Below are positions 1 through 9,368 of a DNA stretch of 64,000 nt, in pieces. Made by a program: the position numbers and the translations under genes. The notes beneath the pieces are model-generated. The model saw nothing but the letters and a program-made list of their open reading frames with translations. It did no database searches and was not told the DNA's origin. Source of the stretch: Linanthus parryae (lineage: Eukaryota > Streptophyta > Magnoliopsida > Ericales > Polemoniaceae); NCBI GenBank assembly GCA_023055425.1, contig JALGPY010000012.1:10351922-10415921 (forward strand). The letters are read 5' to 3'. Position 1 is the first letter of the stretch, and every line of letters starts with the position of its first letter.

Positions 1-518
1 AGCAAGTCTAGATTTTATCACCAAGTGTGCAGATCTCTTAACTTGTGTCAAATTCAGATAGAAAAGTCTGGTGAGTCTAGGATAGGCTAACTCTTTAGGA
101 TTCAACATGACCCACAGAGAACTTTTGAGATGTTTGAGACAAACCAAGTCTCATCAGGAGTTGTGTTCTCTGTTGAGGCATTTGAATTGATCTGCAAGGC
201 CTTCTCCAAGTGGCCTTTTGGCTGTCCTTCAGTCACCTTTCCTTTCCATTTTTCTGCTTGAGTTGCTTTCTTCTTCAGCTTCTTTGAACTAGTGTACTCT
301 GTTTCAGGTTGCTTCTCTGTAACATCTTTCTCTTTCTCCTTTTTCTTCTTTTCTGAGGAGGAAGTTGTAACCTTTTTGACCTTCTTCTTAGGTGGAGGAA
401 GATCTGGAACTGCCTCTGCACTAGGTGTTATGGAGCTTGATTCCCCATTGACTTCTTGAACTTTATCCACTGTTGCTTTTCTTTTCTTCTCTGAAGCTGG
501 TTTCGATCCTCCAGCCAT
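1..518 (-). pseudogene. Third ORF (ORF3) of C0, N-terminal part, frameshifted
   Basis: The likely start is the ATG at 518-516 (MAGGSK...). It follows a CT-rich leader with the motif GGAACCCTAA, placed like the ORF3 leaders of elements A and B. The first 130 or so residues are dominated by lysine, glutamate and serine, with KKKVKK-type basic patches. A WFV motif near 125-145 matches the DSWFVN motif of element B. The frame stops at 102-104, but in a shifted frame bases 1-90 encode a stretch containing YPRLTRLFYLNL, nearly identical to A and B (YPRLSRLFYLNL). The gene is therefore frameshifted and lacks a segment present in A and B. Function is unknown. It could be the env-like ORF reported for some Sireviruses, but I see no signal peptide or clear membrane segment. 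Confidence 0.7.
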
Positions 519-914
519 CTTGTTTCTGTCTGAGGCTCTCCTTGTGCTTATTAGGGTTCCGGAGAAGAATAGAGATAGGTGGAATGATACAGAGTGAAGG
601 AGAAGAGAAGATGATAAATATTGAAAGAGTTTGAGTTTCAAAAGGAAACTAGTATCTCTCTGATCTCAAAAGATTTGCAATAATCAGAGAGAATTAAAAT
701 CTTTTATGCCCTTGGAAAATAAATATTAAACTACTATATTTGGCTAAAAAGAATTTCTAAAAAAGGTAGGGGCTATATTAGGCAAATATCTACAGAGATA
801 TCACCGAACACAGAATGATCCAAGATTATTGACTATCAGTGTAGCAGACTTATTTTCAAGGCTTTGAAAAGGTTTTCAAGGTCTTGAAAACTGTAACACT
901 GCAAGAGATAAAAA
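519..914. other. C0 spacer between RNase H and ORF3
   Basis: This is non-coding in C0 orientation. It carries the ORF3 leader (519-640) and near its right end several imperfect palindromes of the TTCAAGGNNTTGAA type (about 857-900). Elements A (18886-19325) and B (28832-29252) have the equivalent spacer with equivalent palindromes. Confidence 0.6.
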
Positions 915-1481
915 TCAAGGCTTTGAAATGATTTTCAAGGATTTGAAAATCAGTTCAAAAATTTGAAAACACATACAACTTACCTTGCTTACCTGATGCT
1001 CCCCCCAAACCAATGCATCTTTATTTAGCATTCCCAATTCCAATCTTAGAGCTGAGAATCTTTCATCTGCTAATGGTTTAGTGAAGATATCTGCAATTTG
1101 CATATTAGTAGCAACAAATTCAAGAACAATGTCACCTTTCTCAGCATGATCTCTGATGAAATGGTGTCTGACATCAATGTGCTTAGTTCTTGAATGTTGC
1201 ACTGGATTCTTTGTAATTGAAATTGCACTGGTATTATCACACGTAATAGGTATGCTCCTGAAATCAAATCCAAGGTCTCTTAGCTGTTGTGAAATCCATA
1301 ATACTTGTGAACAACATGCTCCTGCAGCTATATATTCAGCTTCAGCTGTTGATAGAGAAACTGAATTCTGTTTCTTGGGGTGCCAACTGATCAAGGATGA
1401 TCCAATAAATTGGCAAGTTCCGGAAGTACTTTTCCTATCAACTTTGTAACATGCAAAATCAGCATCTGAAAATCCATGCAA
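915..1481 (-). CDS. Copia RNase H domain of C0
   Basis: An open frame of 188 codons encodes the C-terminal RNase H of a copia polyprotein, which degrades the RNA strand of the RNA/DNA hybrid during reverse transcription. Visible motifs in order are SDADFA (first catalytic Asp), STSGTCQFIGSSLISW, STAEAEYIAA (catalytic Glu), CDNTSAI (catalytic Asp) and TKHIDVRHHFIRDH, then the usual tail DIFTKPLADERF. All acidic residues are present. One in-frame stop just upstream (about 1539) separates it from the RT part. The last 20 or so residues past LVWGE are read-through of the spacer and include a palindrome-derived sequence. Confidence 0.9.
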   Translation of the reverse strand: MHGFSDADFACYKVDRKSTSGTCQFIGSSLISWHPKKQNSVSLSTAEAEYIAAGACCSQVLWISQQLRDLGFDFRSIPITCDNTSAISITKNPVQHSRTKHIDVRHHFIRDHAEKGDIVLEFVATNMQIADIFTKPLADERFSALRLELGMLNKDALVWGEHQVSKVSCMCFQIFELIFKSLKIISKP

Positions 1482-1538
1482 TAGGAAGTTAGAATGTCTT
1501 GGATACCAAAGCCCTAAGTCTTTGGTACCAGTGAGATA

Positions 1539-2432
1539 TCAGAATATTCTCTTCACAACATTCAAGTGTGATTCTTCTGGATCAGCTTGAAATTTAGCAC
1601 ACATACACACACTAAATATAATATCTGGTCTGTTTGCTGTGAGATAGAGTAATGATCCAATCATACCTCTATACTCTTTCACATTGACACTCTTACCAGA
1701 TTCATCCTTGTCTAAGGATAGTGTAGAACTCATAGGAGTCTTGGCTTCCTTACATTGATCCATGCTACATTTGTTTAGTAAGTCTCTTGTGTACTTGCTT
1801 TGATTCAGAAAGATTCCCTTCTTCAATTGATGTATTTGAAGTCCTAGTAAGATGTTCAGCTCTCCCATCATGCTCATTTCAAATTCCCTGCTCATAAGAC
1901 TTGATAACTCTTTGGCAACTGGAGCAAAAGTTTCCTCATAATCAATACCTTCTTCTTGGTTTTAATCTTGAGCAACTAACCTTGCTTTGCTTATGATCAC
2001 TTTGTCACTTTCATCCAACTTATTTCTGAACACCCATCTGGTACCAATGACAGACTGGTTTGTAGGTGGAGGAACCAGGTTCCAAACCTTATTCCTTTCA
2101 AACTCATTGAGTTCACTTTGCATAGCAATGATCCAATCTGCTTCTTGTAATGCTTCTTTCACAGTTTTTGGTTCTACAAGAGAGATAAAAGCATTAAAAG
2201 CACATAAGTTGTTCAACTGTGATCTAGTTTGTGTACCAGTGGTTGGATCTGAGATGATATTTTCAACTGGATGAGATGAGAGATATTTAAATCTCTTTCT
2301 TGGAGACCATGGTTCATGCTCTCCATAGATCTTCTCTGGTCTTGAAGTAGTGGGTCTGTCACTTGTATCCTTCTGATCATCTTTTTTCAAGGCTCTGAGC
2401 CTTATTTTCAAGGCCTTGAGCACCATTTTCAA
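1539..2432 (-). pseudogene. Copia reverse transcriptase of C0 with catalytic core deleted
   Basis: The N-terminal part (2432-1962) has the RT entry motif W..A(M)..E...., then NKVWNLVPPP and GTRWVFRNKLDE. The C-terminal part (1895-1539) has EFEMSMMGELNILLGLQI, then SKYTRDLLNK and YRGMIGSLLYLTANRPDI. Between them the reading goes from IDYEETFAPVAK straight to ELSSLMSREFEMS. The segment that in elements A and B holds MDVK.AFLNG and the YVDD active site is absent, a loss of about 370 bp judged against A 17612-17977. A stop also follows LVAQD. The protein cannot polymerise DNA. Confidence 0.9.
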
Positions 2433-2775
2433 GGTCTTGAAAATGTCTTCTGTTTTCTTCTGAGCCGTTCTTAAATCCTAGTGGATTCTCAGTCTCTTCC
2501 TTTGATTCATGCTTCTTCAAATTCAAGTCTGCAAAACTTTCACTCAAATAACCATCATAGCTTTCATCAAAAATAACATGAATGCTCTCTTAAACTAGTT
2601 TGGTTCTTTTATTGTAAACTCTATAAGCTTTGCTATTCAGAGAGTAACCAAGAAATATACCTTCATCACTTCTTGCATCAAACTTACCAAGATTGTCTTT
2701 TCCATTGTTGTGGATAAAACAAGTACATCCAAAGGGTCTGAAGTATGAAATATTTGGCTTCCTCCCTTTGAAAAG
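2433..2775 (-). other. C0 integrase-RT linker, frameshifted
   Basis: In frames other than the flanking ones this encodes the typical integrase C-terminal tail (RPFGCTCFIHNNG..., GKFDARSDEGIFLGYS, then YNKRTKLV and a stop, then ESIHVIFDE). A linker follows, carrying palindromes at 2385-2440 that are read as repeated LKAL/LRAL peptides. It is broken by at least two stops. Confidence 0.7.
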
Positions 2776-3429
2776 TTAATAGGAGGTCTTCTTCAGAATA
2801 GGTCTGATCAGACACCTGTTCAAAATATAGTTTGTTGTATTCAGAGCTTCCGCCCAATAATGTTTTGGCATCTTGTTCTCAAGAAGCATTGTCCTTGGAA
2901 TATCTTCAAGAGTCATGTTCTTTCTTTCAACAACACCATTCTGTTGAGGAGTTCTTGGAGCAGAAAAGTTTTGAGTAATACCATGCTTATAACAGAACAA
3001 ATCAAATTCTCTACCATGATCACTTCTAATGGAATCTACAAGTAGGTTTTTCATATTTTGAAGTTCTCTGCAAAGCTTTGAAAATTCAGAGAGTGCTTCA
3101 GATTTTTCTTTGAGAAACATAACCCAAGTATATCTAGAAAAATCATCTAAAACAACTAGCATATACCTTTTACCTTTTGGAGTAGGAGTTCTCATAGGAC
3201 CACATAGATCCATAAGAAGCAGTTCAATGGGTCTAGTTGTACTTACAAACTTCTTTGGCTTGAAGGAGCTTCTGGTCTGTTTGCCTTGAGCACAAGCTTT
3301 GCACATTTCATCTTCTTTGAACTTAATGGATGGAAATCCTCTTACCAAGTCTTTGGAAATCAACTTGTTCAAAGTGTGCAAGCTGATATGACCAAGCTTC
3401 CTGTGCCAAAGCTTTGAATCCTCTTTCAA
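2776..3429 (-). CDS. Copia integrase of C0 (zinc and catalytic domains)
   Basis: An open frame of 217 codons encodes the enzyme that inserts element cDNA into the host genome. The N-terminal zinc domain is complete: HRKLGH then CKACAQGK give an HHCC set. The catalytic core shows LLMDLCGP (Asp 1), LDDFSRYTWVMFL, SIRSDHGREF (Asp 2) and PQQNGVVERKN (Glu), so the DDE triad is intact. The frame ends at an early stop after KKTSY, before the C-terminal tail that continues at 2433-2775. Compared with element A, three or four residues are missing after GREFD. Confidence 0.92.
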   Translation of the reverse strand: MKEDSKLWHRKLGHISLHTLNKLISKDLVRGFPSIKFKEDEMCKACAQGKQTRSSFKPKKFVSTTRPIELLLMDLCGPMRTPTPKGKRYMLVVLDDFSRYTWVMFLKEKSEALSEFSKLCRELQNMKNLLVDSIRSDHGREFDLFCYKHGITQNFSAPRTPQQNGVVERKNMTLEDIPRTMLLENKMPKHYWAEALNTTNYILNRCLIRPILKKTSY

Positions 3430-3830
3430 GGCCTCGAGACACTATAAATTTTCACCTGCAACTTTGTTAGTCTGAGAGTATAAACATTTTTGGAACTAGA
3501 GGCGGTGAGAATGCAATCTCCTAATTTCTCATTTTGCACGACACACTTGTCTTTATCAAAGATAACTTTTTTGCCATTGTCACAAAGTTGAGATACACTA
3601 AGAAAGTTAAATTTCAAACCTTCAACTAAATACACATCAGAAATAGAGTTTTCAGAATTTGTACCAAGTTTACCAATACCAAGAATATTGCATTTTCCTT
3701 TGTCACCAAGTGTAATTCAAACTTCAGACTGAGAATAGAGATCTCTTTCCACTCATGTGTCTTGAGCAACCAATGTCCATAAACCACTTCTGTTCTTTGA
3801 TGTTGGTGACAACCTGCAAACACCAATCAC
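3426..3830 (-). pseudogene. C0 protease and GAG-pre-integrase region
   Basis: Bases 3635-3426 encode the GAG-pre-integrase segment (EGLKFNFLSVSQLCDNGKKV, DKDKCVVQNEK). Upstream, in a shifted frame at about 3735-3800, the aspartic protease motif reads WFMDIGCSRHMSG. The usual copia active-site triplet D-S-G or D-T-G is D-I-G here, and element B shows the same change. Several stops and a frameshift separate the two parts. The protease would normally mature Gag and Pol. Confidence 0.75.
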
Positions 3831-3930
3831 TGCCTTACCCAGCTGTTAGACCATGTTTGGAATTTGGATTCATATTCAGGATCAACCATGTTAGGTGGTC
3901 AACCCCTTTAGGAACCCAAATCTGCTTAAC

Positions 3931-4741
3931 TTATCCTTTGAGTTGAAAAGGGAAAGTGTTCCTCATTATGTGAGGGTCTCTTCTTCTGAAAGTACGAGTC
4001 ATCTTAACATGACCAGTTTTACTGCAGTAATGACATTTAGGAGAAGTTTTGTTTCCAGATTTCACAAATATGTTATTGTTTTTCCTTGGGAAATTTGGAT
4101 TGAATCCAATACCATCTTTGTGAACTGACTGTGAACTTCCTCCAAGAATCAAGTTCAACTTTTGTTCTGATCCAGCAAGCTTGACTTTGACCAATTCAGA
4201 TTCTTGAAGTTTCTCAGTGAGAGCAGTCTTTTGTTTATCTAATTCATCAACTTGATGTCTTAGATTGACAAGGTTGTTACTCATTAAAGAGTTTTTAGTG
4301 ACTACTTCCTTGACTTGTGTTTTCAAGGCTTTGAAACTGGTTTTCAAGGCCTTGAAATCACTGTCAGTTTTCTTCTGAGAGATTTCAAGATTCTGATTTA
4401 GGCAAATAAGTTGTAAGTTCTCTTTTGCTTGCTCACGAACTTTTTTTTTTCAAAAGTATGATCTCTTTCAGATAATCTTCCACATTTAAAAGCATTGTTC
4501 TGAGATATTCTGAAAGAGCTTCTTTTGGCTTTGAAATCAGACAGTTTACCATTACCTCAATGTTCTTCTCTGAAATTTCATCATGCTTGGCCATGAAGCA
4601 TAGATTGGTATGTTCTTCTTCAGATTCAGATTCACTAGAGCTATCTGAACCACTCCATGAAGCTATCATATATTTCTTTCTTCTGTCATGGTCCTTCTTT
4701 TGAAAGCTCTTGCTTTTCTTGTGTGGACAATCTCTTATCAA
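3931..4741 (-). pseudogene. C0 Gag C-terminal half: coiled coil and zinc knuckles
   Basis: Two open pieces (4741-4433 and 4347-3931) are separated by a break near a T-rich run. The first has the end of a zinc knuckle (GDAGHLIRDCPHKK, with the first Cys replaced by Phe), a basic stretch, then an acidic SSSESESEEEH segment. The second is heptad-rich (KTSFKALKTQVKEV..., LRHQVDELDKQKTALTEKLQ) and predicts a coiled coil. It ends in a second knuckle CHYCSKTGHVKMTR whose last Cys is Arg. Both nucleic-acid-binding knuckles are thus damaged. The FKALK peptides are encoded by the DNA palindromes at 4320-4357. Confidence 0.8.
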
Positions 4742-5014
4742 ATGTCCTGCATCACCACATTCAAAGAAATTCGTAACTTTTTTTATTTATTTTGTGTAGA
4801 CGATTTAACTTTGTAGTCCTTGCTACTAGATGGTCTTTTCCTTTCTCTATTGAAGTCTCTGTTTCCAAAGTTTTTTTTTCATCTTGAGGATTCTTGTCAA
4901 TGCTTTGGAAATCAGGGCAATTTGATCTTCATCATCACCATCCTCAGTTTCAAGGCTTTGATTTCTCTCATTTTCCTTGGCTTTGAGAGCTAGGATCTTG
5001 ACACTTTCTGGTAA

Positions 5015-5687
5015 CTATCCATGAACTTCATTCATAGATATTTCATGTGTCAGAAGCTTCCCTTGTAGGTCATCAAGTTGTAGAGTTGAGAGATTATGAG
5101 CTTCTTCAATTGCTGTGGTCTTTGGTTCCCACTTTGCCTTTGGAAGACTTCTTAGAATCTTCCTCACTTTTTCTTCATTGGAAAAATGTTTTCCCAGTGA
5201 ATCAAGGTTGTTAACAATGTCTGTGAACCTCTTGAACATGTCTCTGATAGACTCATCTGCATTCATCTTAAACATCTCATATTGCCTGAGATAGATGTTG
5301 ATCTCGGTTTGCTTCACTTGACTGGTTCCTTCAAAAGTAACAACATGTTTATCCCAGATTTCTTTGGCAGTAGTGCAGCCTGAAATCCTGTTGAATTCAT
5401 CTGTACTCAAAGCACAATATAAGATGTTAATAGCTTAGTAATTCTTAGAGTATTGCTCTAATTCAGAAGACGAGAGTAAGTCTTCAGATTTGGGAGTTCT
5501 AATACCATCTTTCTCCATGTAGAAAGTGTGAGGTCATTTCTGTATAATGGTCCACAGCTCCATGTCTTGATCAATGATGAACATTTTCATCAAGGCTTTC
5601 CAGTGAGCAAAATTTTCTCTACAAAATAGAGGAGGTCTGTTAGCTTCTCTTCCCTGAGAGAAACCACCATCACCTACAGTACTCATG
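5015..5687 (-). pseudogene. C0 Gag N-terminal half
   Basis: The start is the ATG at 5687-5685 (MSTVGDGGFSQGREANRPPLF), about 36 bases after the primer site, as expected for copia Gag. It continues with FAHWKALMKMFIIDQDMELW and, after a frame break near 5410-5534, MSTDEFNRISGCTTAKEIWDKHVVTFEGTS and LRQYEMFKMNADESIRDMFKRF. These are the signatures of the copia gag-polypeptide (UBN2) family that forms the virus-like particle. Stops lie near 5534 and between 5410 and 5534. Confidence 0.88.
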
Positions 5688-5722
5688 ATCACCAGATGGT
5701 TAAATCTATACAGTGATACAAA

Positions 5723-5734
5723 CTCTGATACCAA
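5723..5734 (-). promoter_or_regulatory. C0 primer binding site for initiator tRNA-Met
   Basis: On the minus strand the sequence reads TGGTATCAGAGT, matching the classic copia primer site TGGTATCAGAGC at 11 of 12 positions. Two bases (AT) separate it from the LTR end (CA), the usual copia spacing. It defines the boundary of the 5' LTR at 5737. Confidence 0.92.
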
Positions 5735-5736
5735 TT

Positions 5737-7015
5737 GAAATTATGAGTGTGCAGGTGTTAATGCAACTAAGATACTCTAGAAGGGGGGGGGGGTTGAATA
5801 GAGTATGCCAACTTTTTTCAAAACTTGCTAGGAAGATGACAACTTGTGAAAATAGTGAAGTTTGAGGCCTTGAAATCTAGTTCAAGCCCTTGGAAGAGAT
5901 ACAATTTGTATAAAGCAAGTAAGCCTTTTTCAAGGCCTTGAAAACAAGTTCAAACCCTTGAAAAACAGACAGTTTTGTAAGCTGCAAATACTATAAAAAA
6001 GAATGAAATGAAAAAGCAAGAGACAAGTGATTTATAGAATTCAGTCCACTTGCACCTATTTCTCTACCTCAGGGATTAGATCCCTGCAGGATTTTCAACT
6101 CAATTATTATTAATCAAAAGCTAAGCCACAGAACTCAAGCACAGAGAGTTCCCTTACTCTGTTACAGCTTGTGGTTTTCCCTAACCTGTCTAGTACCTGC
6201 TCTAGCTAACTTATTAACTAAGAATTCTTTATTGTTCACTTTAAACAATACTTGAGAATGGATATAGAGATAATACAGAAATGATCTACCAATGGAGTAC
6301 AATACAGAAGAACACTTAGAGTGTAGAAAATGCAGTGAAGTATGCAGTGATCTTCTGTGAATGGATTGTAAGAATTATGAACTTCTTTGATGCTTGTCAA
6401 TCCAGAACTCTCTCTCTCTTTTTTCCCGTTGAGTTTTGTGTCTTGTTACTTCATAATTGAGCTCTATTTATACTTCAAACAGCTCTGCAAATCTTCCCTG
6501 ATTTTCAGCAACAAACTTCCTATTTCATAGGCAACAGAGTTTGACATCTTTGAAATCTTCTCCAACGGTTGGATGATCACAATCTTCAAAGATATTGGTG
6601 TGATATTTCAGTTAAACACCTTGAGAAGCTGTCATCCAAGTCTGATTGATCACAGGATTAAAATGTCCAACTATTTCCAAATCTGCACAAGTTCAGTTTA
6701 GGAAACAATCCTGCAAAACTTGGAAATAAAATCTCCTGCAATATCAAAGTTAAACAGATGATATTCTACGTTCAAATGTGTTACAATAATTTTTCTTTCA
6801 TCATCTAATAACAATGAATCAAGCATATGAAAGATAGAGAGGGAATCAACTCAGAGAACTTGCAGAAAACTCCCTCTGAGAATTTTCACACAGGTTAAGC
6901 AGTTTCAAGGACTTGAAAATAGCTTAGCTATTTTCAAGCCTCAGAGAACTGATTCAAGGCTTTGAAAGCTGGTTCAAGGCCTTGAAATAGCTGAACTATT
7001 CCAAGTACTTGCACA
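5737..7015 (-). repeat. C0 5' LTR (about 1.28 kb)
   Basis: Read on the minus strand it starts TGTGCAAGTACTTGG and ends ATAATTTCA, giving TG...CA ends next to the primer site. A TATA box TATAAATA lies at 6472-6465. A G run (C run on the element strand) at about 5785-5795 belongs to the Sirevirus motif CAACCCCCC...TCTAGAGTAT near the LTR end. U3 contains many TTCAAGGCCTTGAA-type palindromes. The right boundary is chosen where the sequence passes into element A pol (about 7021). The presumed 5-bp duplication is ACCTG (7016-7020), but the other copy is outside the window. Confidence 0.75.
6465..6472 (-). promoter_or_regulatory. TATA box of the C0 LTR
   Basis: TATAAATA on the minus strand is followed by GAGCTC and then a purine-rich leader. 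It is equivalent in position to TATAAATAGG at 40771 in element B's 3' LTR and to TATAAACA at 22382 in the A/B shared LTR, so it probably sets transcription start in U3/R. Confidence 0.65.
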
Positions 7016-7020
7016 ACCTG

Positions 7021-7169
7021 ATCTTACAAGTATAATTAATTGAGTATTTCTCAGCTTTGTGATAAAGGAAATAAGATAGTTTTGACAAGGATAAATGTGT
7101 GGTGCAAGATGAAAAATCAGGCATTTTCATACTCACTGCTTCCCAGGTCACATAATATTTATTCACTAT
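7021..7169 (+). pseudogene. Element A pol fragment, left piece (GAG-pre-integrase)
   Basis: This stretch is closely similar to 25218-25350 of element B and encodes LSISQLCDKGNKI.., the GAG-pre-integrase segment, with a disrupted frame. It is the part of element A lying between C0, which ends at about 7015, and Tat1, which starts at 7170. The same reading resumes at 16141 after Tat1. The last five bases (ACTAT, 7165-7169) are the left target-site duplication of Tat1. Confidence 0.85.
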
Positions 7170-7775
7170 TGTGTAAAAGGAAATCCTCGGGAGATATCCA
7201 AGTGTACACCTCAAGGAGGGGATGAGAATATGAACACAGAGAGATGAAGGGTAGTGAGTAGGGAGAGAGTAAGCAATGGTAACTGTTCTTGAGAGAGAGA
7301 CAGCGTATTGGCTAGCAAAATATCCGAGAGCTGCAATGGAGAGCTAATGTTCCTTTAAATAGTGGGGAAGTGACCGTTTCGAGGGGTTAATGCGACAATT
7401 AATGGCGGCTTAATGATAGCCCCGTAACGGTACGTTTGACCGTATATGTAGGGCATGTTACGCACTAGTCCGCATAAGTAGGGGACCATTATGAGATCGC
7501 CCGCATTTATGGGACACGCAAGCCTTAAACCTCTCAGTCAGTTAGCACAGGTCACGCGCGGGCATGGTTGTTGCTCTCGCGCGACAGACCTTACTCTAGA
7601 CTCCAAACCACTAAGTCCCTACAAGTCTAATGTGGTTAGCATCACGGGTGGCCCTGTCTCGCAGCCCCCAAGTGGATAAGTATGATCAGTGATTGGGTGT
7701 ATATGGAGCACAGTTAGATGTGTGGGATGGCTGCCACGTGGCTATGCTCTATTTGTCTGGAATGCACTATCTACA
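7170..7775 (-). repeat. Tat1 3' LTR
   Basis: This 606-bp LTR lies at the left because the element is on the minus strand. Next to it on the internal side (7776-7790) is a polypurine tract on the minus strand (AAAAGGGGGA). A TATA-like TATTTAAA on the minus strand lies at about 7361-7354. The copy at 15530-16135 has the same length, and a third copy is at 54063-57775. Confidence 0.93.
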
Positions 7776-7778
7776 TTA

Positions 7779-7790
7779 TCCCCCTTTTGC
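7779..7790 (-). promoter_or_regulatory. Polypurine tract of Tat1
   Basis: The plus-strand run CCCCCTTTTG directly inside the left LTR is GGGGGA-type purine sequence on the element strand. It is in the expected place for plus-strand DNA priming. The same tract is conserved at 57780-57791 in Tat2. Confidence 0.75.
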
Positions 7791-8105
7791 GCGAATGTCA
7801 CGCGCGCGTTTTCTGTGTAGTCGCGCAAAATCAGCTACGCGTGGCCCACTCACAAATCCTCGTATTAATTTGAATATTATTCGAATCCCTATGCCCAGAT
7901 GTTTCCATGATTGCCTAGGGTTTTGAAACATCGCATAGCCTTCAATGAGGCGTGAATGTCTGCAAATCTAACCATACTCCGTCAACATATCTTCGTCGAT
8001 TTTTGAGGCAAAAATAACTCAGAGTGATCTGATGGGTCGCCAATTTCACTGGTTATCGAGGTACTGATGACTCAGCAGTCGCGACTCTTCAATCTCTGAG
8101 GACTC

Positions 8106-8743
8106 TATTTAAACCCTTTTGCCTCAGCAATTAGAACTTTCCCAAGCAGTTCATGCACTTCAACGTCAACAAGGTTTAGTGATTTTTCCATCTTCTTTGT
8201 GAATCCGAAACCAGCCTCGAAGAATCACGCAAATCCTTCTAGGCTTGTGCTATTCCTTGTGTTTTTCCTTGCCTTACAACTCGTACTTTTGGATTTCTTA
8301 ACTTCATTTACGGCCACTGTGCTACAGAAACGACTCTCCTGAAATCCACGAAAGAAGCAGTTAATTTGCCCGAGCTTTCCAAATACATGTGGTGTAAATC
8401 CTCCTATCTGAGTGGAGATGACTTTATCCTAGCCACCGTCATGGTAACTATCCTCGGAGGATCTCTTGCGGAGGACGCCCTGCAACTAGTTCATGAACCA
8501 GAGATTGATGATTGGGACGTGACTTTCCTTTGCACAATCAGCTTCCTGCCCCGTGAGCTATTCTCCCATTTGTTCTTCACATCAACAGCCTTCATTGCTT
8601 TAAGTTCATCTGGCATCTCACAATGTCAGAGGTATCGACAAGGCCCCTGTTCTAATCGAGGGTTTCGACGAGTCAACCGTAGCTGTTTTCATAGTTTACA
8701 AGTCTTATGTAGAAGTTTCGGATGTTTTTTAGAACGCTTTTGA
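8106..8743 (+). pseudogene. Antisense plant-mobile-domain ORF remnant of Tat1
   Basis: A TATA-like TATTTAAACCC (8106) is followed by a leader, a probable intron (donor near 8175, acceptor GCTACAG near 8333) and an open frame at 8366-8743. That frame matches the start of the larger antisense ORF in Tat2: SGDDFILATVM...LAEDALQLVHEPEIDDWDVT against GGDDFFLSTIR...LGEDALQLIAEPDREDWDLS. The start codon found in Tat2 (58401) is ACG here. After WDVT the similarity ends, so most of the domain has been lost. It is read opposite to the element's gag-pol. Confidence 0.7.
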
Positions 8744-8904
8744 TGTATGGATTATTTGTTTCCAAGTTTTGCTTATCTTTTGCTTTTGTTTCTGTTTCAT
8801 GAACTTTGAATTCTATATTGCTGCTTTAACAAACTCATGACTTGTAAGTATCGCATGTAGCTGCCATAGTAGACTTATAAACGAGCCAGCATTTCTTCGC
8901 ATGA

Positions 8905-9212
8905 TGGTGCTATAAAAGAGATAGGCTTTAATTTTGCTGCTATCTAGACGGATAGGCTTAAAATTGCATCTGGCTGCTATCTAGACATATAGGCTTTAAA
9001 TCGCATTTGGCTGCTATCTAGACAGATAGGCCTTAAGGATGGTTGCTATCCAAGCAGATAGGCTTACAACTCGTATTGCCTCTATCAAAGCAGATAGGCT
9101 TACGCTCACATATTGTTGCTATCTAGACATATAGGCTTAAAATAGATGGCTATCTAGGCAGATAGGCCTTTAATTTCGCGTTTTATTGCTATTCAAATAG
9201 AGGCTTTGTCCC
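8905..9212. repeat. Degenerate minisatellite, about 35-45 bp unit
   Basis: The core TGCTATCTAGACAGATAGGC recurs eight or nine times with variable linkers (TTAAAATTGCATC, TTTAAATCGCATT and similar). The core is partly self-complementary (CTATCT...AGATAG), so each unit can form a small hairpin. It lies in Tat1's 3' untranslated region between integrase and the antisense ORF. I did not find it in the Tat2 portion present here. Confidence 0.85.
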
Positions 9213-9368
9213 ATGAGATTTAGCAATTTTGACTGTCATGCAAAGTATAGTATAAAAAACAGTTGATAAAAGATCTCTCATATGGGAGAGTCATTACCAT
9301 TAATTGGATCCTCATATGGGAGGATATAAGAAGCATACAATGTAGGTGGAAAACCAAAAAAAGTAAAG

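Larger units (their letters stand above)
1..7015 (-). mobile_element. Sirevirus-like Ty1/copia element C0, left end outside window
   Basis: Read on the minus strand the order is 5' LTR (5737-7015), primer site, gag, protease, integrase, RT, RNase H and a third ORF that runs off the left edge. This is copia order, and the extra ORF after pol plus many TTCAAGGCCTTGAA palindromes point to the Sirevirus lineage. The right end lies inside a plus-strand copia pol sequence (element A), so C0 inserted into A. Stops, frameshifts and a deletion of about 370 bp in RT make it non-autonomous. The 3' LTR is not in the window. Confidence 0.85.

Noticed and set aside
7491..7926. Plus-strand ORFs across the Tat1 LTR and its edge
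   Set aside because: They lie in LTR and polypurine sequence. Equivalent frames are not kept in the other two LTR copies.
8905..9212. CRISPR-like repeat array
   Set aside because: Repeats are degenerate with similar linkers and variable spacing in a plant retrotransposon, so it is a minisatellite.
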